This document shows positions 50,609-58,653 of a stretch of 64,000 nucleotides of DNA, piece after piece (the first letter of the stretch is position 1; each line of letters starts with the position of its first letter). The translations under genes were made by a program, and so were the position numbers. Source of the DNA: Nonomuraea aurantiaca (GTDB lineage Bacteria; Actinomycetota; Actinomycetes; Streptosporangiales; Streptosporangiaceae); assembly GCF_020215705.1 (NCBI RefSeq), contig NZ_JAIWNB010000001.1, positions 806,001 to 870,000 of the forward strand, read 5' to 3'. The notes below the pieces were generated by a model. The model did not search any database, was not told where the DNA came from, and saw only the letters and a program-made list of their open reading frames with translations.

Positions 50609-51259
50609 ATGCCCACCGAGCCTCTCTCGCGGACCCGCATCGTCGCCGCGGCGATCGACCTCATCGAGCGTGAGGGGGCCGACGCGGTGTCCATGCGGCG
50701 CATCGCCGCGGACCTCGGCGTCGGCGTGATGTCGCTCTACAACCACGTGCCCAACAAGGACGCCCTGCTCAACGGCGTCGCCGAGGCGGTGCTCAGCCAG
50801 ATCGAGTTCACCGACGACCCCGACGCCCACTGGACCGACCGGGTGCGGATGCAGGCCCGCGCCTTCCGCCAGATCGCGCACGGTCATCCGCGCTCCACGA
50901 TGCTCGTCGTCAGCCGCCAGCTCCACTCCAACGCCGGGCTGTTGCCGGTCGAGCGGGCCCTGGCCACGCTGCGCAGCGCCGGGTTCGACGGGGTCGACGC
51001 GGTGCGGGTGCTGCGGATGTTCATCGCCTACATCGTGGGCTCGCTGCTGCGCGAGGTCGGGGTCACGCCGACGTTCGCCCCGCCGCGCCAGCACATGGTC
51101 AACCCGGACGACGTCGATCCCGCGCTGTTCCCCGAGGTGAACGCGCTGGCCCCGCTGCTGTCCAGCTGCGACCACGACGCCGACTTCGACTTCGGCGTCG
51201 AGCTGCTGATCCAGGCGATCACGGTGCTGCCGAAGCGGAAGAGGGAGGGCACCCGGTGA
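50609..51259 (+). CDS. TetR-family transcriptional regulator
   Basis: 216 residues. The N-terminal helix-turn-helix is clear (LSRTRIVAAAIDLIEREGAD, then AVSMRRIAADLGVGVMSLYN, then HVPNKDALLNGVAEA), followed by a TetR ligand domain of usual size. There is no signal peptide. ATG start. It is divergent from the diiron protein gene, with two identical palindromes between, the expected autoregulatory layout. Its inducer may be a fatty acid, aromatic compound or peroxide, but nothing in the sequence says which. The stop lies inside a hairpin shared with the transglycosylase gene. Confidence 0.93.
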   Translation: MPTEPLSRTRIVAAAIDLIEREGADAVSMRRIAADLGVGVMSLYNHVPNKDALLNGVAEAVLSQIEFTDDPDAHWTDRVRMQARAFRQIAHGHPRSTMLVVSRQLHSNAGLLPVERALATLRSAGFDGVDAVRVLRMFIAYIVGSLLREVGVTPTFAPPRQHMVNPDDVDPALFPEVNALAPLLSSCDHDADFDFGVELLIQAITVLPKRKREGTR

Positions 51260-51273
51260 TCCCGGATGCCCTC
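51245..51273. terminator. hairpin over the TetR stop codon
   Basis: GAGGGCA and TGCCCTC form a 7 bp stem around a 15 nt loop that contains the TetR stop codon. It lies 5 bp before the stop of the convergent transglycosylase gene and probably terminates both. Confidence 0.5.
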
Positions 51274-51278
51274 CTGTT

Positions 51279-51848
51279 CTAGTACCAGTTGTGCGCTCTG
51301 AAGTGGCCCCAGGCGCCGCACGGCTTGCCGTATCTGCCCTTGATGTAACCCAGGCCCCAGCGGATCTGCGTCTCAGGGTTGGACTTCCAGTCCTCGCCCG
51401 CTCCCCGCATCTTTCCTCCGGGGAGCGCCTGCGGGATGCCATAGGCGCCTGAGGAGCTGTTGTAGGCGTGGTGGTTCCAGTTGCTCTCTCTGGTCCAGAG
51501 GTTGTCCAGGCACTGGAACTCCTCGTAGGACCAGGCGCGCTGGACGACCTGGTTCAGGGCGATGCCCTTGTTCCGGCTCTTCGGCGCCTTGGCCTTGATC
51601 TTGATCTTCGGCCGCGCGGAGGTGGTCCAGGAACGGGTCTTGATCACGGGGGCGTGCCATGAGCCCTCGATGGGCCGGGGCTTGGGTATCCGCGGTGCTG
51701 CTCGCGGTGCGGTTATTCGCGGTTGGGCTGTTCGTGGTTGTGCGGTTCGCGGTCCGGCTTCGGCCCAGACGAGGGTCGAACTGCCGGTGACGGCCGTGAG
51801 CGTGGTCAGAGTGATGAACGTGTAGCGCAGGGCGCGGTTGCTGTCCAT
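51279..51848 (-). CDS. secreted lytic transglycosylase (SLT-like), larger paralogue
   Basis: 189 residues from ATG at 51848, with AAGGATCGAC upstream. An N-terminal signal peptide (about 1-30) leads to a long basic, Pro/Arg/Lys-rich linker, then the catalytic domain: YEEFQCLDNLWTRESNWNHH carries the catalytic Glu, followed by GAYGIPQALPGGKM and WGLGYIKGRYGKPCGAWGHF. The second paralogue (52188-52610) has the same domain without the linker. These enzymes cut peptidoglycan glycan strands, with possible roles in growth or spore germination. The linker's repeats (AQPRTAQPRITAPRAAPR) may anchor it to the wall. Confidence 0.88.
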   Translation of the reverse strand: MDSNRALRYTFITLTTLTAVTGSSTLVWAEAGPRTAQPRTAQPRITAPRAAPRIPKPRPIEGSWHAPVIKTRSWTTSARPKIKIKAKAPKSRNKGIALNQVVQRAWSYEEFQCLDNLWTRESNWNHHAYNSSSGAYGIPQALPGGKMRGAGEDWKSNPETQIRWGLGYIKGRYGKPCGAWGHFRAHNWY

Positions 51849-52187
51849 GTCGATCCTTGCTGCCAGGTCGCGTACGGACAGGCGCTCTCGCTTCCCCGGC
51901 GCCCTTGCCGGTCCGCGTCCGTGGCTCGGACGAGGAGGGTCCGCGCGGCCCCCCGGGCTTCCGTTGACACCCACATGCTGCTGGGCGGCCCGGAGGGCTC
52001 CACGACGTTTTCTCTAGCCGGTTTCTATTACGCACAGTCACCGTCAATCACTCTCGGTGATTGGCTTTGGGAAGACGCTGGCGTGATCGCTAGAGATATT
52101 TGGCAGGCTCGCAGGACCGCCATGGCGCGGCCCGTTCGCCCGTTGACCTGGTCTTTGGCAAAAACAGGGACGGGCTGGGGGTGTGGA
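51849..52187. other. 339 bp intergenic region between two transglycosylase genes
   Basis: No gene found. It holds the promoter of the 51279-51848 gene (read leftward) and the 3' flank of the 52188-52610 gene. A 7 bp stem/5 nt loop hairpin lies at 52045-52063 (CAATCAC and GTGATTG) in a locally A+T-rich stretch (about 52013-52110). The leader of the left gene is long (about 200-250 bp), so an RNA regulator is possible, but I cannot match known riboswitch cores. Confidence 0.5.
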
Positions 52188-52610
52188 TCAGTACCAATGG
52201 TGGGACTGGAAATGCGCCCACGCGCGGCACGGGGAGCCGTATCGCTGCTTGATGTAGCCGAGGCCCCACGCGATCTGCGTGCGCGGGTTGGTGCGCCAGT
52301 CGCGGCCCTTGGTGGCCATCTTGTGGCCGGGCAGCGCCTGCGGGATGCCGTAGGCGCCCGAGCCGCTGCCGGCCCGGTGGTTCCATCCGCTCTCTCGGGA
52401 CCAGAGGCGCACCAGGCAGCGGTACTGGGCCTTGGTCCAGCCGCGCTTGGCGACCATGTGCTTGGCGATCGCCTTGTTCTTATCGGTGGCGCGTTGCGTG
52501 CTTGCCTGGGAGCTGGTCTGGGAGCTCTGCGCCTGTGCGGCCGTCGCGCCGCCTGTCGCCACGAATGTGGCGGACAGGATCAAGGCGCTCGTACGGCGGA
52601 GCATGGGCAT
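52188..52610 (-). CDS. secreted lytic transglycosylase (SLT-like), smaller paralogue
   Basis: 140 residues. A signal peptide (about 1-27, cleaving after AQA) is followed by a short Gln/Ser/Thr-rich linker and the domain YRCLVRLWSRESGWNHR with catalytic Glu, GAYGIPQALPGHKM and WGLGYIKQRYGSPCRAWAHF. It is the sister of the 51279-51848 gene, reduced to the catalytic part. Both lie on the same strand, separated by 339 bp. ATG at 52610 has AAGGGA upstream; ATG at 52604 is the alternative. It would act outside the membrane on peptidoglycan. Confidence 0.88.
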   Translation of the reverse strand: MPMLRRTSALILSATFVATGGATAAQAQSSQTSSQASTQRATDKNKAIAKHMVAKRGWTKAQYRCLVRLWSRESGWNHRAGSGSGAYGIPQALPGHKMATKGRDWRTNPRTQIAWGLGYIKQRYGSPCRAWAHFQSHHWY

Positions 52611-52808
52611 GCGGGTTCCCTTTCGATGGGTTCGGGGGACCGCGCCACCCTGCCCTATCCGCCCGATTTACCGCGAATTGACCATGAAAAAGTAGATCGT
52701 TGGCAAAGATCACCTTTTAGGGCTGTTCAGGGGAAATGTCGGAAAAATGTGGAGTGCATCACAAACCGGGAGAGGGGGCGTGAGAGGGGCGTTCTGTAGG
52801 GTCGGCTC

Positions 52809-53294
52809 ATGAGTCTTCGTGACATTCCGGTCCGCACCCTCGCGGACGCCCCGACCACCCTCGCCGAGCTCGTCGGCGACAAGGCCGTGCTCATCGTGAA
52901 CGTGGCCTCCAAGTGCGGCCTCACCCCGCAGTACACCGGCCTCGTCGAGCTGCAGCGGCAGTACGGCGAGCGCGGGTTCAGCGTGGTCGGCATGCCGTGC
53001 AACCAGTTCATGGGCCAGGAGCCCGGCTCGGCCGAGGAGATCCAGGAGTTCTGCGCCACCACGTACGGCGTGGACTTCCCGCTGCTGGAGAAGGCCGAGG
53101 TGAACGGGCCCGGCCGGCACCCGCTCTACGAGGAGCTGGTGGAGACGCCCGACGCGGACGGGGCGGGCGGCGACGTCCAGTGGAACTTCGAGAAGTTCCT
53201 CGTCGACCGCGACGGCGCCGTGGTCGCCCGCTTCCGCCCGGGCACCACCCCGGACGACCCGGCGGTCATCGCGGCGATCGAGAAGGTCGTCTAG
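52809..53294 (+). CDS. glutathione peroxidase-family peroxidase
   Basis: 161 residues. The catalytic Cys is Cys36 in VASKCGLTPQY. The supporting Gln and Trp are present in MPCNQFMGQEPG and VQWNFEKFLVD. It is a cysteine, not selenocysteine, enzyme of the thioredoxin fold; in actinobacteria such enzymes use thioredoxin or mycothiol-linked systems rather than glutathione. Cytoplasmic peroxide removal is likely. TAGGGT lies about 7 bp upstream of the ATG, so transcription may be leaderless. It is convergent with the LacI regulator. Confidence 0.92.
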   Translation: MSLRDIPVRTLADAPTTLAELVGDKAVLIVNVASKCGLTPQYTGLVELQRQYGERGFSVVGMPCNQFMGQEPGSAEEIQEFCATTYGVDFPLLEKAEVNGPGRHPLYEELVETPDADGAGGDVQWNFEKFLVDRDGAVVARFRPGTTPDDPAVIAAIEKVV

Positions 53295-53295
53295 A

Positions 53296-53371
53296 CGGTC
53301 CGTTGTGGCTGATGTCCCGGGGGAGGGATGCCCCTTCGGGGGGAGCGGAAGAAGGCGGTCCGCCGTGGCTG
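53296..53371. repeat. direct repeat and UUCG hairpin between convergent genes
   Basis: CGGTCCGTTGTGGCTG (53296-53311) and CGGTCCGCCGTGGCTG (53356-53371) are a 16 bp direct repeat with 2 mismatches, 60 bp apart. Between them CCCC-TTCG-GGGG (53331-53342) makes a small tetraloop hairpin. The region probably ends both convergent transcripts. Confidence 0.45.
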
Positions 53372-53422
53372 GGGTGCCTCAAAAGAACAGACGCCCGGGG
53401 CGCCGGGTGGCGGCAGGGGCGG

Positions 53423-54499
53423 CTAGTGCAGAGGGCCGCAACTGCCGCGGACGATGAGTTCCGTCGGGAGCAGTACGCTCCGGGGCCGTCTGCTTCCCGC
53501 CCGCAGCACCAGCTCCGCCGCCCGGTAGCCGATGTCGCGGCCCGGCTGGGCGATCACGGTCAGCGGTGGGGAGCACAGCTCGGCCCACGGCACGTCGTCG
53601 TACATCACCAGCGACACGTCGCGCGGCACCCGCAGATCCAGCTCCCTGGCCGCCAGGACGGCCGCCTCGCCCAGTACGTTGCCGCCGGTCACCACGGCCG
53701 TCAGGTCGGGACGGCTCTGGAACAGCCCGGACGCGGCCGCGTAGGCCGAGTCGCGGCTGCCCGTGGCGAACACGACCAGTTCCTCGTCCACGGGCGCCCC
53801 CACCGCCTCGCGGAAGGCCGCCACCCGCCTGCCGTGCCCCGGGCCGCCGAGGAAGGCGATGCGCCGGTGGCCGAGCCCTCTCAGGTAGCGCACCGCCGTA
53901 CGGATGCCGGCCCGGTCGTCCGCCAGCACGGCGGGGACGTCCAGCGGCCGGGCGCGCGAGGCGGGCGGCAGGCCGTCGAGCAGCATGAGGTCGGCGACGC
54001 CACGCGACGCGGAGTCCCTGTCCGACGGCGCGTCGAACGGCGCGTCGGACGGCAGCCGATCCGCGAAGACCACCGTCATGCCCGCCTTGATCGCCGGGGC
54101 CCACGTCTCGGCACCGCCCGACGGGACCGCGATCACCCGGTCCACGCTCTGCTCCAGCAGCATGCCGACCAGCTCGGCCTCCTGCTCGGGATCGTCGCCC
54201 GTCGAGCCGAGCACCACCGGCTCGCCCGCCGAGCGCGCGCAGGCCAGCACGCCCTCGGCCAGCTGGCCGTAAAAGGTGTCCGTGAGGTCGGGCACGAACA
54301 GTCCCATGCCGCCGGTGCGCCGCTGGCGGAGGTTGCGGCCGAGCGCGCTCGGCCGGTAGTCGAGGTGGGCGGCGACGGCCAGCACCCGCTCCCTCGTCTC
54401 CGGGCTGGCCGAGCCGCCGGACAGGACCCGGGACACGGTCGCGACGCCGACGCCCGCCGCCTCGGCCACATCCTTGATGGTCGCCCGCCTCGATTCCAT
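53423..54499 (-). CDS. LacI-family transcriptional regulator
   Basis: 358 residues. The helix-turn-helix and hinge helix are in ATIKDVAEAAGVGVATVSRV and LDYRPSALGRNLRQRRTGG, followed by the periplasmic-binding-like sugar domain with VMYDDVPWAE and LTVIAQPGRDIGYRAAELVL. The ATG at 54499 lies inside a TGGAAACGATTCCA palindrome, so it probably represses itself. It is divergent from msiK, which has a similar half-matching site at +1. A small sugar such as a disaccharide is the likely inducer; no sugar permease is nearby. Upstream in-frame sequence is shadow. Confidence 0.92.
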   Translation of the reverse strand: MESRRATIKDVAEAAGVGVATVSRVLSGGSASPETRERVLAVAAHLDYRPSALGRNLRQRRTGGMGLFVPDLTDTFYGQLAEGVLACARSAGEPVVLGSTGDDPEQEAELVGMLLEQSVDRVIAVPSGGAETWAPAIKAGMTVVFADRLPSDAPFDAPSDRDSASRGVADLMLLDGLPPASRARPLDVPAVLADDRAGIRTAVRYLRGLGHRRIAFLGGPGHGRRVAAFREAVGAPVDEELVVFATGSRDSAYAAASGLFQSRPDLTAVVTGGNVLGEAAVLAARELDLRVPRDVSLVMYDDVPWAELCSPPLTVIAQPGRDIGYRAAELVLRAGSRRPRSVLLPTELIVRGSCGPLH

Positions 54500-54512
54500 G
54501 GAAACGATTCCA
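54499..54512. promoter_or_regulatory. LacI-type operator at the regulator start
   Basis: TGGAAACGATTCCA has perfect TGGAA/TTCCA arms around a central CG, the hallmark of LacI/GalR operators. It overlaps the start codon of the LacI gene, consistent with autoregulation. Confidence 0.65.
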
Positions 54513-54563
54513 TCATGCTTTCCGCCGCCCTGGAAGACCATGACACTGACATGCCCTGATCTC

Positions 54564-54609
54564 TTGACACACTTGTCCGTTTCGGGTGAGATGCTTGAAA
54601 ACGTATCCA
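54564..54609 (+). promoter_or_regulatory. msiK promoter with overlapping operator
   Basis: TTGACA (54564-54569), 17 bp, then TGAGAT (54587-54592) form a promoter reading toward msiK. TGAAAACGTATCCA (54596-54609), matching the LacI-gene operator at 10 of 14 positions and keeping the central CG, covers the expected start of transcription. The adjacent LacI protein could thus repress msiK. Confidence 0.55.
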
Positions 54610-54670
54610 TGCGAATGGGTACTCCCCGCACATCATCCGGGTCACCCGCCCGGGAGCGCGAAGGAATGTC

Positions 54671-55888
<1,218 letters not shown>

Positions 55889-55955
55889 TCTCCACCTGAT
55901 CTCGGTAGTGAGCCCGCTCACGGCCGGACTGGGCGTGAGTCCCCCTCACACCCGC

Positions 55956-55980
55956 CTGGGTGCGACCACCTCGCACCCAG
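55956..55980. terminator. bidirectional terminator after msiK
   Basis: CTGGGTGCGA-CCACC-TCGCACCCAG is a perfect 10 bp stem with a 5 nt loop, between the convergent msiK and SDR genes. Two smaller dyads (GTGAG/CTCAC) precede it. Confidence 0.75.
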
Positions 55981-56049
55981 CCAGGGCCCCCACCGCGACC
56001 CCCTCCCGCGGTAGGGGCCCGCTTGCTTGTCCGACCTCGCACGGCCTCG

Positions 56050-56799
56050 TCAGCGGCCGAATTTCGCCGCCGTGCCGCTGACGATCGTACGAGGGACGAA
56101 TCTGCCGATCGCCACGACCGCCTTGTAGCGCAGGTCCGGGATCGACACCCGCTTGCCCAGGGCCAGGTCGCGCATGGCCGCGTTGACCACGTTGTCGGCC
56201 TTCAGCCACAGGAAGCCGGGGATGTGGGAGGTGTCCATGTACGCCCGGTCGTGGAACTCCGTGCGTACGAAGCCGGGGCACAGGGCCATCACCTTGACGC
56301 GCGGATGGCCCAGCTCGGCCGCGGTCGCCTCGCTGAAGTTCACCACCCACGCCTTGGACGCGCTGTAGGTGCCGTGGACGAAGAACGCCGCGACGGAGGC
56401 CACGTTGATCACGGCGCCCCTGTCCCGCTCCCTCATCCCGGGCAGTGCGGCGAGGGTCAGCCTCAGCACGGCCTCACAGTGGACCTTGAGCATGCGGAGT
56501 TCGTCCTCGACCGGCACCTCCAGGAATCTGCCGGCGTGGCCGAAGCCGGCGTTGTTCACCAGGAGATCGACGCCGTCGCGCAGCCGCGCCTCGACCCGGG
56601 TGAGGCCGTCGTCGGTGGCGAGATCGGCGGGCAGCGACTCGACGCTGACGCCGTACCTGAGCTTGAGCTGGCCCGCGACCTCGCCCAGCCGGGCCTCGTC
56701 GCGAGCCACCAGGACCAGGCTGAACCCGTCGGCGGCCAGCCGGCGGGCGAAGGCGGCGCCGATGCCGGCGGTCGCGCCAGTGATCAATGCGGTAGGCAT
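56050..56799 (-). CDS. short-chain dehydrogenase/reductase (SDR)
   Basis: 249 residues. The cofactor motif TALITGATAGIGAAFARRLA is at the N-terminus (Gly-rich, T-G-x3-G-x-G), NNAGFGHAG follows, and the catalytic Ser/Tyr/Lys are in VASVAAFFVHGTYSASKAWV. The C-terminal part after VCPGFVRTEF-like MALCPGFVRTEF has a substrate lid. It is a classical SDR using NAD(P)H on an unknown alcohol or ketone. It is convergent with msiK and divergent from a degraded luciferase-like gene. Confidence 0.9.
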   Translation of the reverse strand: MPTALITGATAGIGAAFARRLAADGFSLVLVARDEARLGEVAGQLKLRYGVSVESLPADLATDDGLTRVEARLRDGVDLLVNNAGFGHAGRFLEVPVEDELRMLKVHCEAVLRLTLAALPGMRERDRGAVINVASVAAFFVHGTYSASKAWVVNFSEATAAELGHPRVKVMALCPGFVRTEFHDRAYMDTSHIPGFLWLKADNVVNAAMRDLALGKRVSIPDLRYKAVVAIGRFVPRTIVSGTAAKFGR

Positions 56800-56849
56800 G
56801 GCAGCACCCTAACGCCTCTCCCGTCACCGCCTGGTGGGAGCGTATTGCC

Positions 56850-57363
56850 GTGGTGGGGATTCTCGAGTGGACTGACCGCAACCCGCTCTGGGTGGCCGAC
56901 CGCATGGCGTTGCTGGATCACCTGACGCGCGGCCGGGTCATGCTCGGCGTGGGTTGCAGCTGCGGCCGTACAGCGACCCGATGTTCGAGGTGGCGGTCGC
57001 CGCGGTGGCGTCGCCGCCCGGCCCGCGCCTGGCCGGGCGCCACGGTCTCGGCCTGCTGTCGATCGGCGCCACGCTCACCGCCGACGGGTTCGACGCGTTG
57101 GCGCACCACTGGAACGTCATGGAGGAGCGCGCCGCGACATACGGGACCACCGTCGAGCGCGCCGCCTGGCGGCTGGTCGGCGTCATGCACGTCGCCGAGA
57201 CTCGCGAGCAGGCCGTCCGGGACGTGGAGTACGGCATCTGTGTGATCGGCACCGTTGAGGACGCGAAGGCGCAGGTGCGGCGGCTGCTCGACCAGTCCGG
57301 CGGGTTCGGGGCTATGCTGTTGATGGCCCACGACTGGGCCAACCCGGCGGAGCGGGGCTCTGC
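56850..57363 (+). pseudogene. degraded LLM-class flavin-dependent oxidoreductase
   Basis: Two frames carry pieces of one luciferase-like monooxygenase. Frame A (56850-56953) gives NPLWVADRMALLDHLTRGRV and MLGVG. Frame B (from 56954) gives LQLRPYSDPMFEVAVAAVAS, GPRLAGRHGLGLLSIGAT, then WNVMEERAATYGTTVERAAW and later GGFGAMLLMAHDWANPAE. Roughly 70 residues are missing at the frame change, and another block is missing after VEYGI. The gene also lacks a proper N-terminus. It ends against the MerR gene and is clearly a remnant. Confidence 0.8.
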
Positions 57364-57690
57364 TTACTTTTTCTCCGGGCGGGATTCGGCGTCCGCCAGG
57401 CGCCGGGCGAGTTCGTCGCGTTCGCGGGTGATCTGGGCGAGTTCGTGCTGTAGCTCGATGATGCGGCGGATGGCCGGCAGCGTCATGCCCTGGTCCATCA
57501 TCGTCACCACTTCTTGGACGCGGCCGATCTCGTGGCGGCTGTAGCGACGCTGTCCGCCCGCCGAGCGCTGGGGGGAGACGACCTGGTTGTCGTCGATGCG
57601 GCGCAGGAACGCCTGCTGTACGTCCAGCATGTTCGCCACCTGGCCCACAGTGAAGAGGGCCGCGTGCTCGTCGTCCATGGGTAGTTTCAT
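57364..57690 (-). CDS. MerR-family regulator, probable regulator of Hsp20
   Basis: 108 residues from ATG at 57690, with AGGAGGAAC upstream. The MerR helix-turn-helix is LFTVGQVANMLDVQQAFLRR then IDDNQVVSPQRSAGGQRRYS, and a coiled coil follows (HELAQITRERDELARRLADA). It resembles HspR-type regulators by size and context. It lies 107 bp downstream of the hsp20 gene on the same strand, and its promoter is probably that of hsp20. I see no HAIR motif, but the hsp20 promoter has a 19 bp spacer, the spacing MerR proteins use. Confidence 0.88.
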   Translation of the reverse strand: MKLPMDDEHAALFTVGQVANMLDVQQAFLRRIDDNQVVSPQRSAGGQRRYSRHEIGRVQEVVTMMDQGMTLPAIRRIIELQHELAQITRERDELARRLADAESRPEKK

Positions 57691-57716
57691 GACCGTTCCT
57701 CCTGTCGGAATGCGGC

Positions 57717-57761
57717 GGCCCCGCCCGGTGGCGCACGTAGGGGCCGTACCGGGGCGGGGCC
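57717..57761. promoter_or_regulatory. intercistronic hairpin between hsp20 and merR
   Basis: GGCCCCGCCCGGT (57717-57729) and ACCGGGGCGGGGCC (57748-57761) pair with one bulged G around an 18 nt loop. It is very G+C-rich and likely limits read-through into merR or protects the hsp20 messenger. Confidence 0.5.
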
Positions 57762-57797
57762 GTAGCCTGGCCAGGTGCAGGGGCGCCGCGCGGGCGT

Positions 57798-58238
57798 TCA
57801 GCTCTTGATCGCCTTGTGCGACTCGGTGGTGCGCTGGATGGCCACCTTGCGCGGCTTGGCCTGCTCCAGCACCGGGATCCGCACCGCCAGCACGCCGTTG
57901 TTGTAGGCGGCCTCGATCGCGTTGGCGTCCAGGTGCTCGGAGAGGTAGACCCGGCGAGTGAAGGAGCCCATGACGCGCTCCCGGACGAACAGGCGCTCGT
58001 CCTGCTCGTACTCCTCCTCGCGTCGAGCGGTCACCGACAGGACGCCGCGGTCCACGGTGACCTCGATGGAGTCGGGGTCGACGCCGGGCAGGTCGAACCG
58101 CAGCACCACATCGTCGGCGCGGCGGAGTCCGTCCATCGGCATCGTCGCCCCGTTGCCCTGAGCGCTTGCTTGGCGGGCGAGGCGGTCGAACTGACGCTCG
58201 AACTCCTGGATGAACGGGTCGATCGACGTGAGCAGCAT
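57798..58238 (-). CDS. Hsp20/alpha-crystallin small heat-shock protein
   Basis: 146 residues. The alpha-crystallin domain spans about 40-135, with VVLRFDLPGVDPDSIEVTVD, the VLSVTARREEEYEQDERLFV region and the closing NNGVLAVRIPV (Gly-x-Leu core). The N-terminal arm and basic C-terminal end (KPRKVAIQRTTESHKAIKS) are normal. It is an ATP-independent holdase that keeps unfolded proteins soluble. It starts a two-gene operon with the MerR regulator, behind a promoter with TTGACA and TATAAT 19 bp apart. Confidence 0.95.
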   Translation of the reverse strand: MLLTSIDPFIQEFERQFDRLARQASAQGNGATMPMDGLRRADDVVLRFDLPGVDPDSIEVTVDRGVLSVTARREEEYEQDERLFVRERVMGSFTRRVYLSEHLDANAIEAAYNNGVLAVRIPVLEQAKPRKVAIQRTTESHKAIKS

Positions 58239-58322
58239 CGCGCTTCACCTCCGAAGACACCCGGGGGCTCCTCGGTCCCCCGGAATACCTATCCTCCGTC
58301 CAAGAGGAAACCTACAGCTGGA

Positions 58323-58353
58323 ATTATAAGTTCCCTCCGGGTGGAGTTGTCAA
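58323..58353 (-). promoter_or_regulatory. hsp20 promoter with MerR-type 19 bp spacer
   Basis: On the minus strand TTGACA (58353-58348) and TATAAT (58328-58323) are both perfect, 19 bp apart, one to two bases longer than optimal. The spacer contains CTCC-ACCC-GGAG. MerR-family activators typically work at promoters with 19-20 bp spacers. A 7 bp hairpin (CCGGGGG/CCCCCGG, 58261-58283) lies in the leader, and the GGAGGT binding site lies between CTTC and GAAG. Confidence 0.6.
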
Positions 58354-58377
58354 CTGGTTACCGCGGCGCGTCCTCGG

Positions 58378-58509
58378 TCACTTCTCGCCGCGACCGCTGC
58401 TGTGCTTGCCGCGTCCGCCTGCCCGCTGGTCCGGCCCCGGCTTTTCGGTCTCGAAGGACTTGCCCTCCTGCTCATCCTTTTCGTCGCGCTCACGCTCGTG
58501 CTTGCCCAT
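58378..58509 (-). CDS. 43-residue highly charged protein
   Basis: 43 residues from ATG at 58509, with GAGGAGG six bases upstream. It reads MGKHERERDEKDEQEGKSFE then a Lys/Gly/Arg-rich tail ending SSGRGEK. More than half of the residues are charged, and no fold is expected. Such short K/E/R/D-rich proteins occur beside stress genes in actinobacteria; a disordered, dehydration-related role is possible. It is upstream of the hsp20 promoter on the same strand. Confidence 0.55.
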   Translation of the reverse strand: MGKHERERDEKDEQEGKSFETEKPGPDQRAGGRGKHSSGRGEK

Positions 58510-58653
58510 GCCGGCCTCCTCGCCAGTATGTCGCTTAGGGTGATATTAAGACTACCTAGAGTCTCCGATGACCGTAATTCTCGGCGACGGACGGCCTGCA
58601 TGGCGATCCGGCGACCGCGGTAGGGCGGTCGCCGGATGCCGATGGGAAAAGGG

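Noticed and set aside
51849..52190. Possible c-di-AMP (ydaO) riboswitch before the transglycosylase gene
   Set aside because: Cell-wall hydrolase genes in actinomycetes often have this riboswitch and the leader is long, but I could not match its conserved core segments on the correct strand. A covariance-model search would decide.
58239..58377. HAIR or CIRCE heat-shock operator before hsp20
   Set aside because: Neither CTTGAGT-N7-ACTCAAG nor TTAGCACTC-N9-GAGTGCTAA is present, so HspR/HrcA-type control through those sites is not supported.
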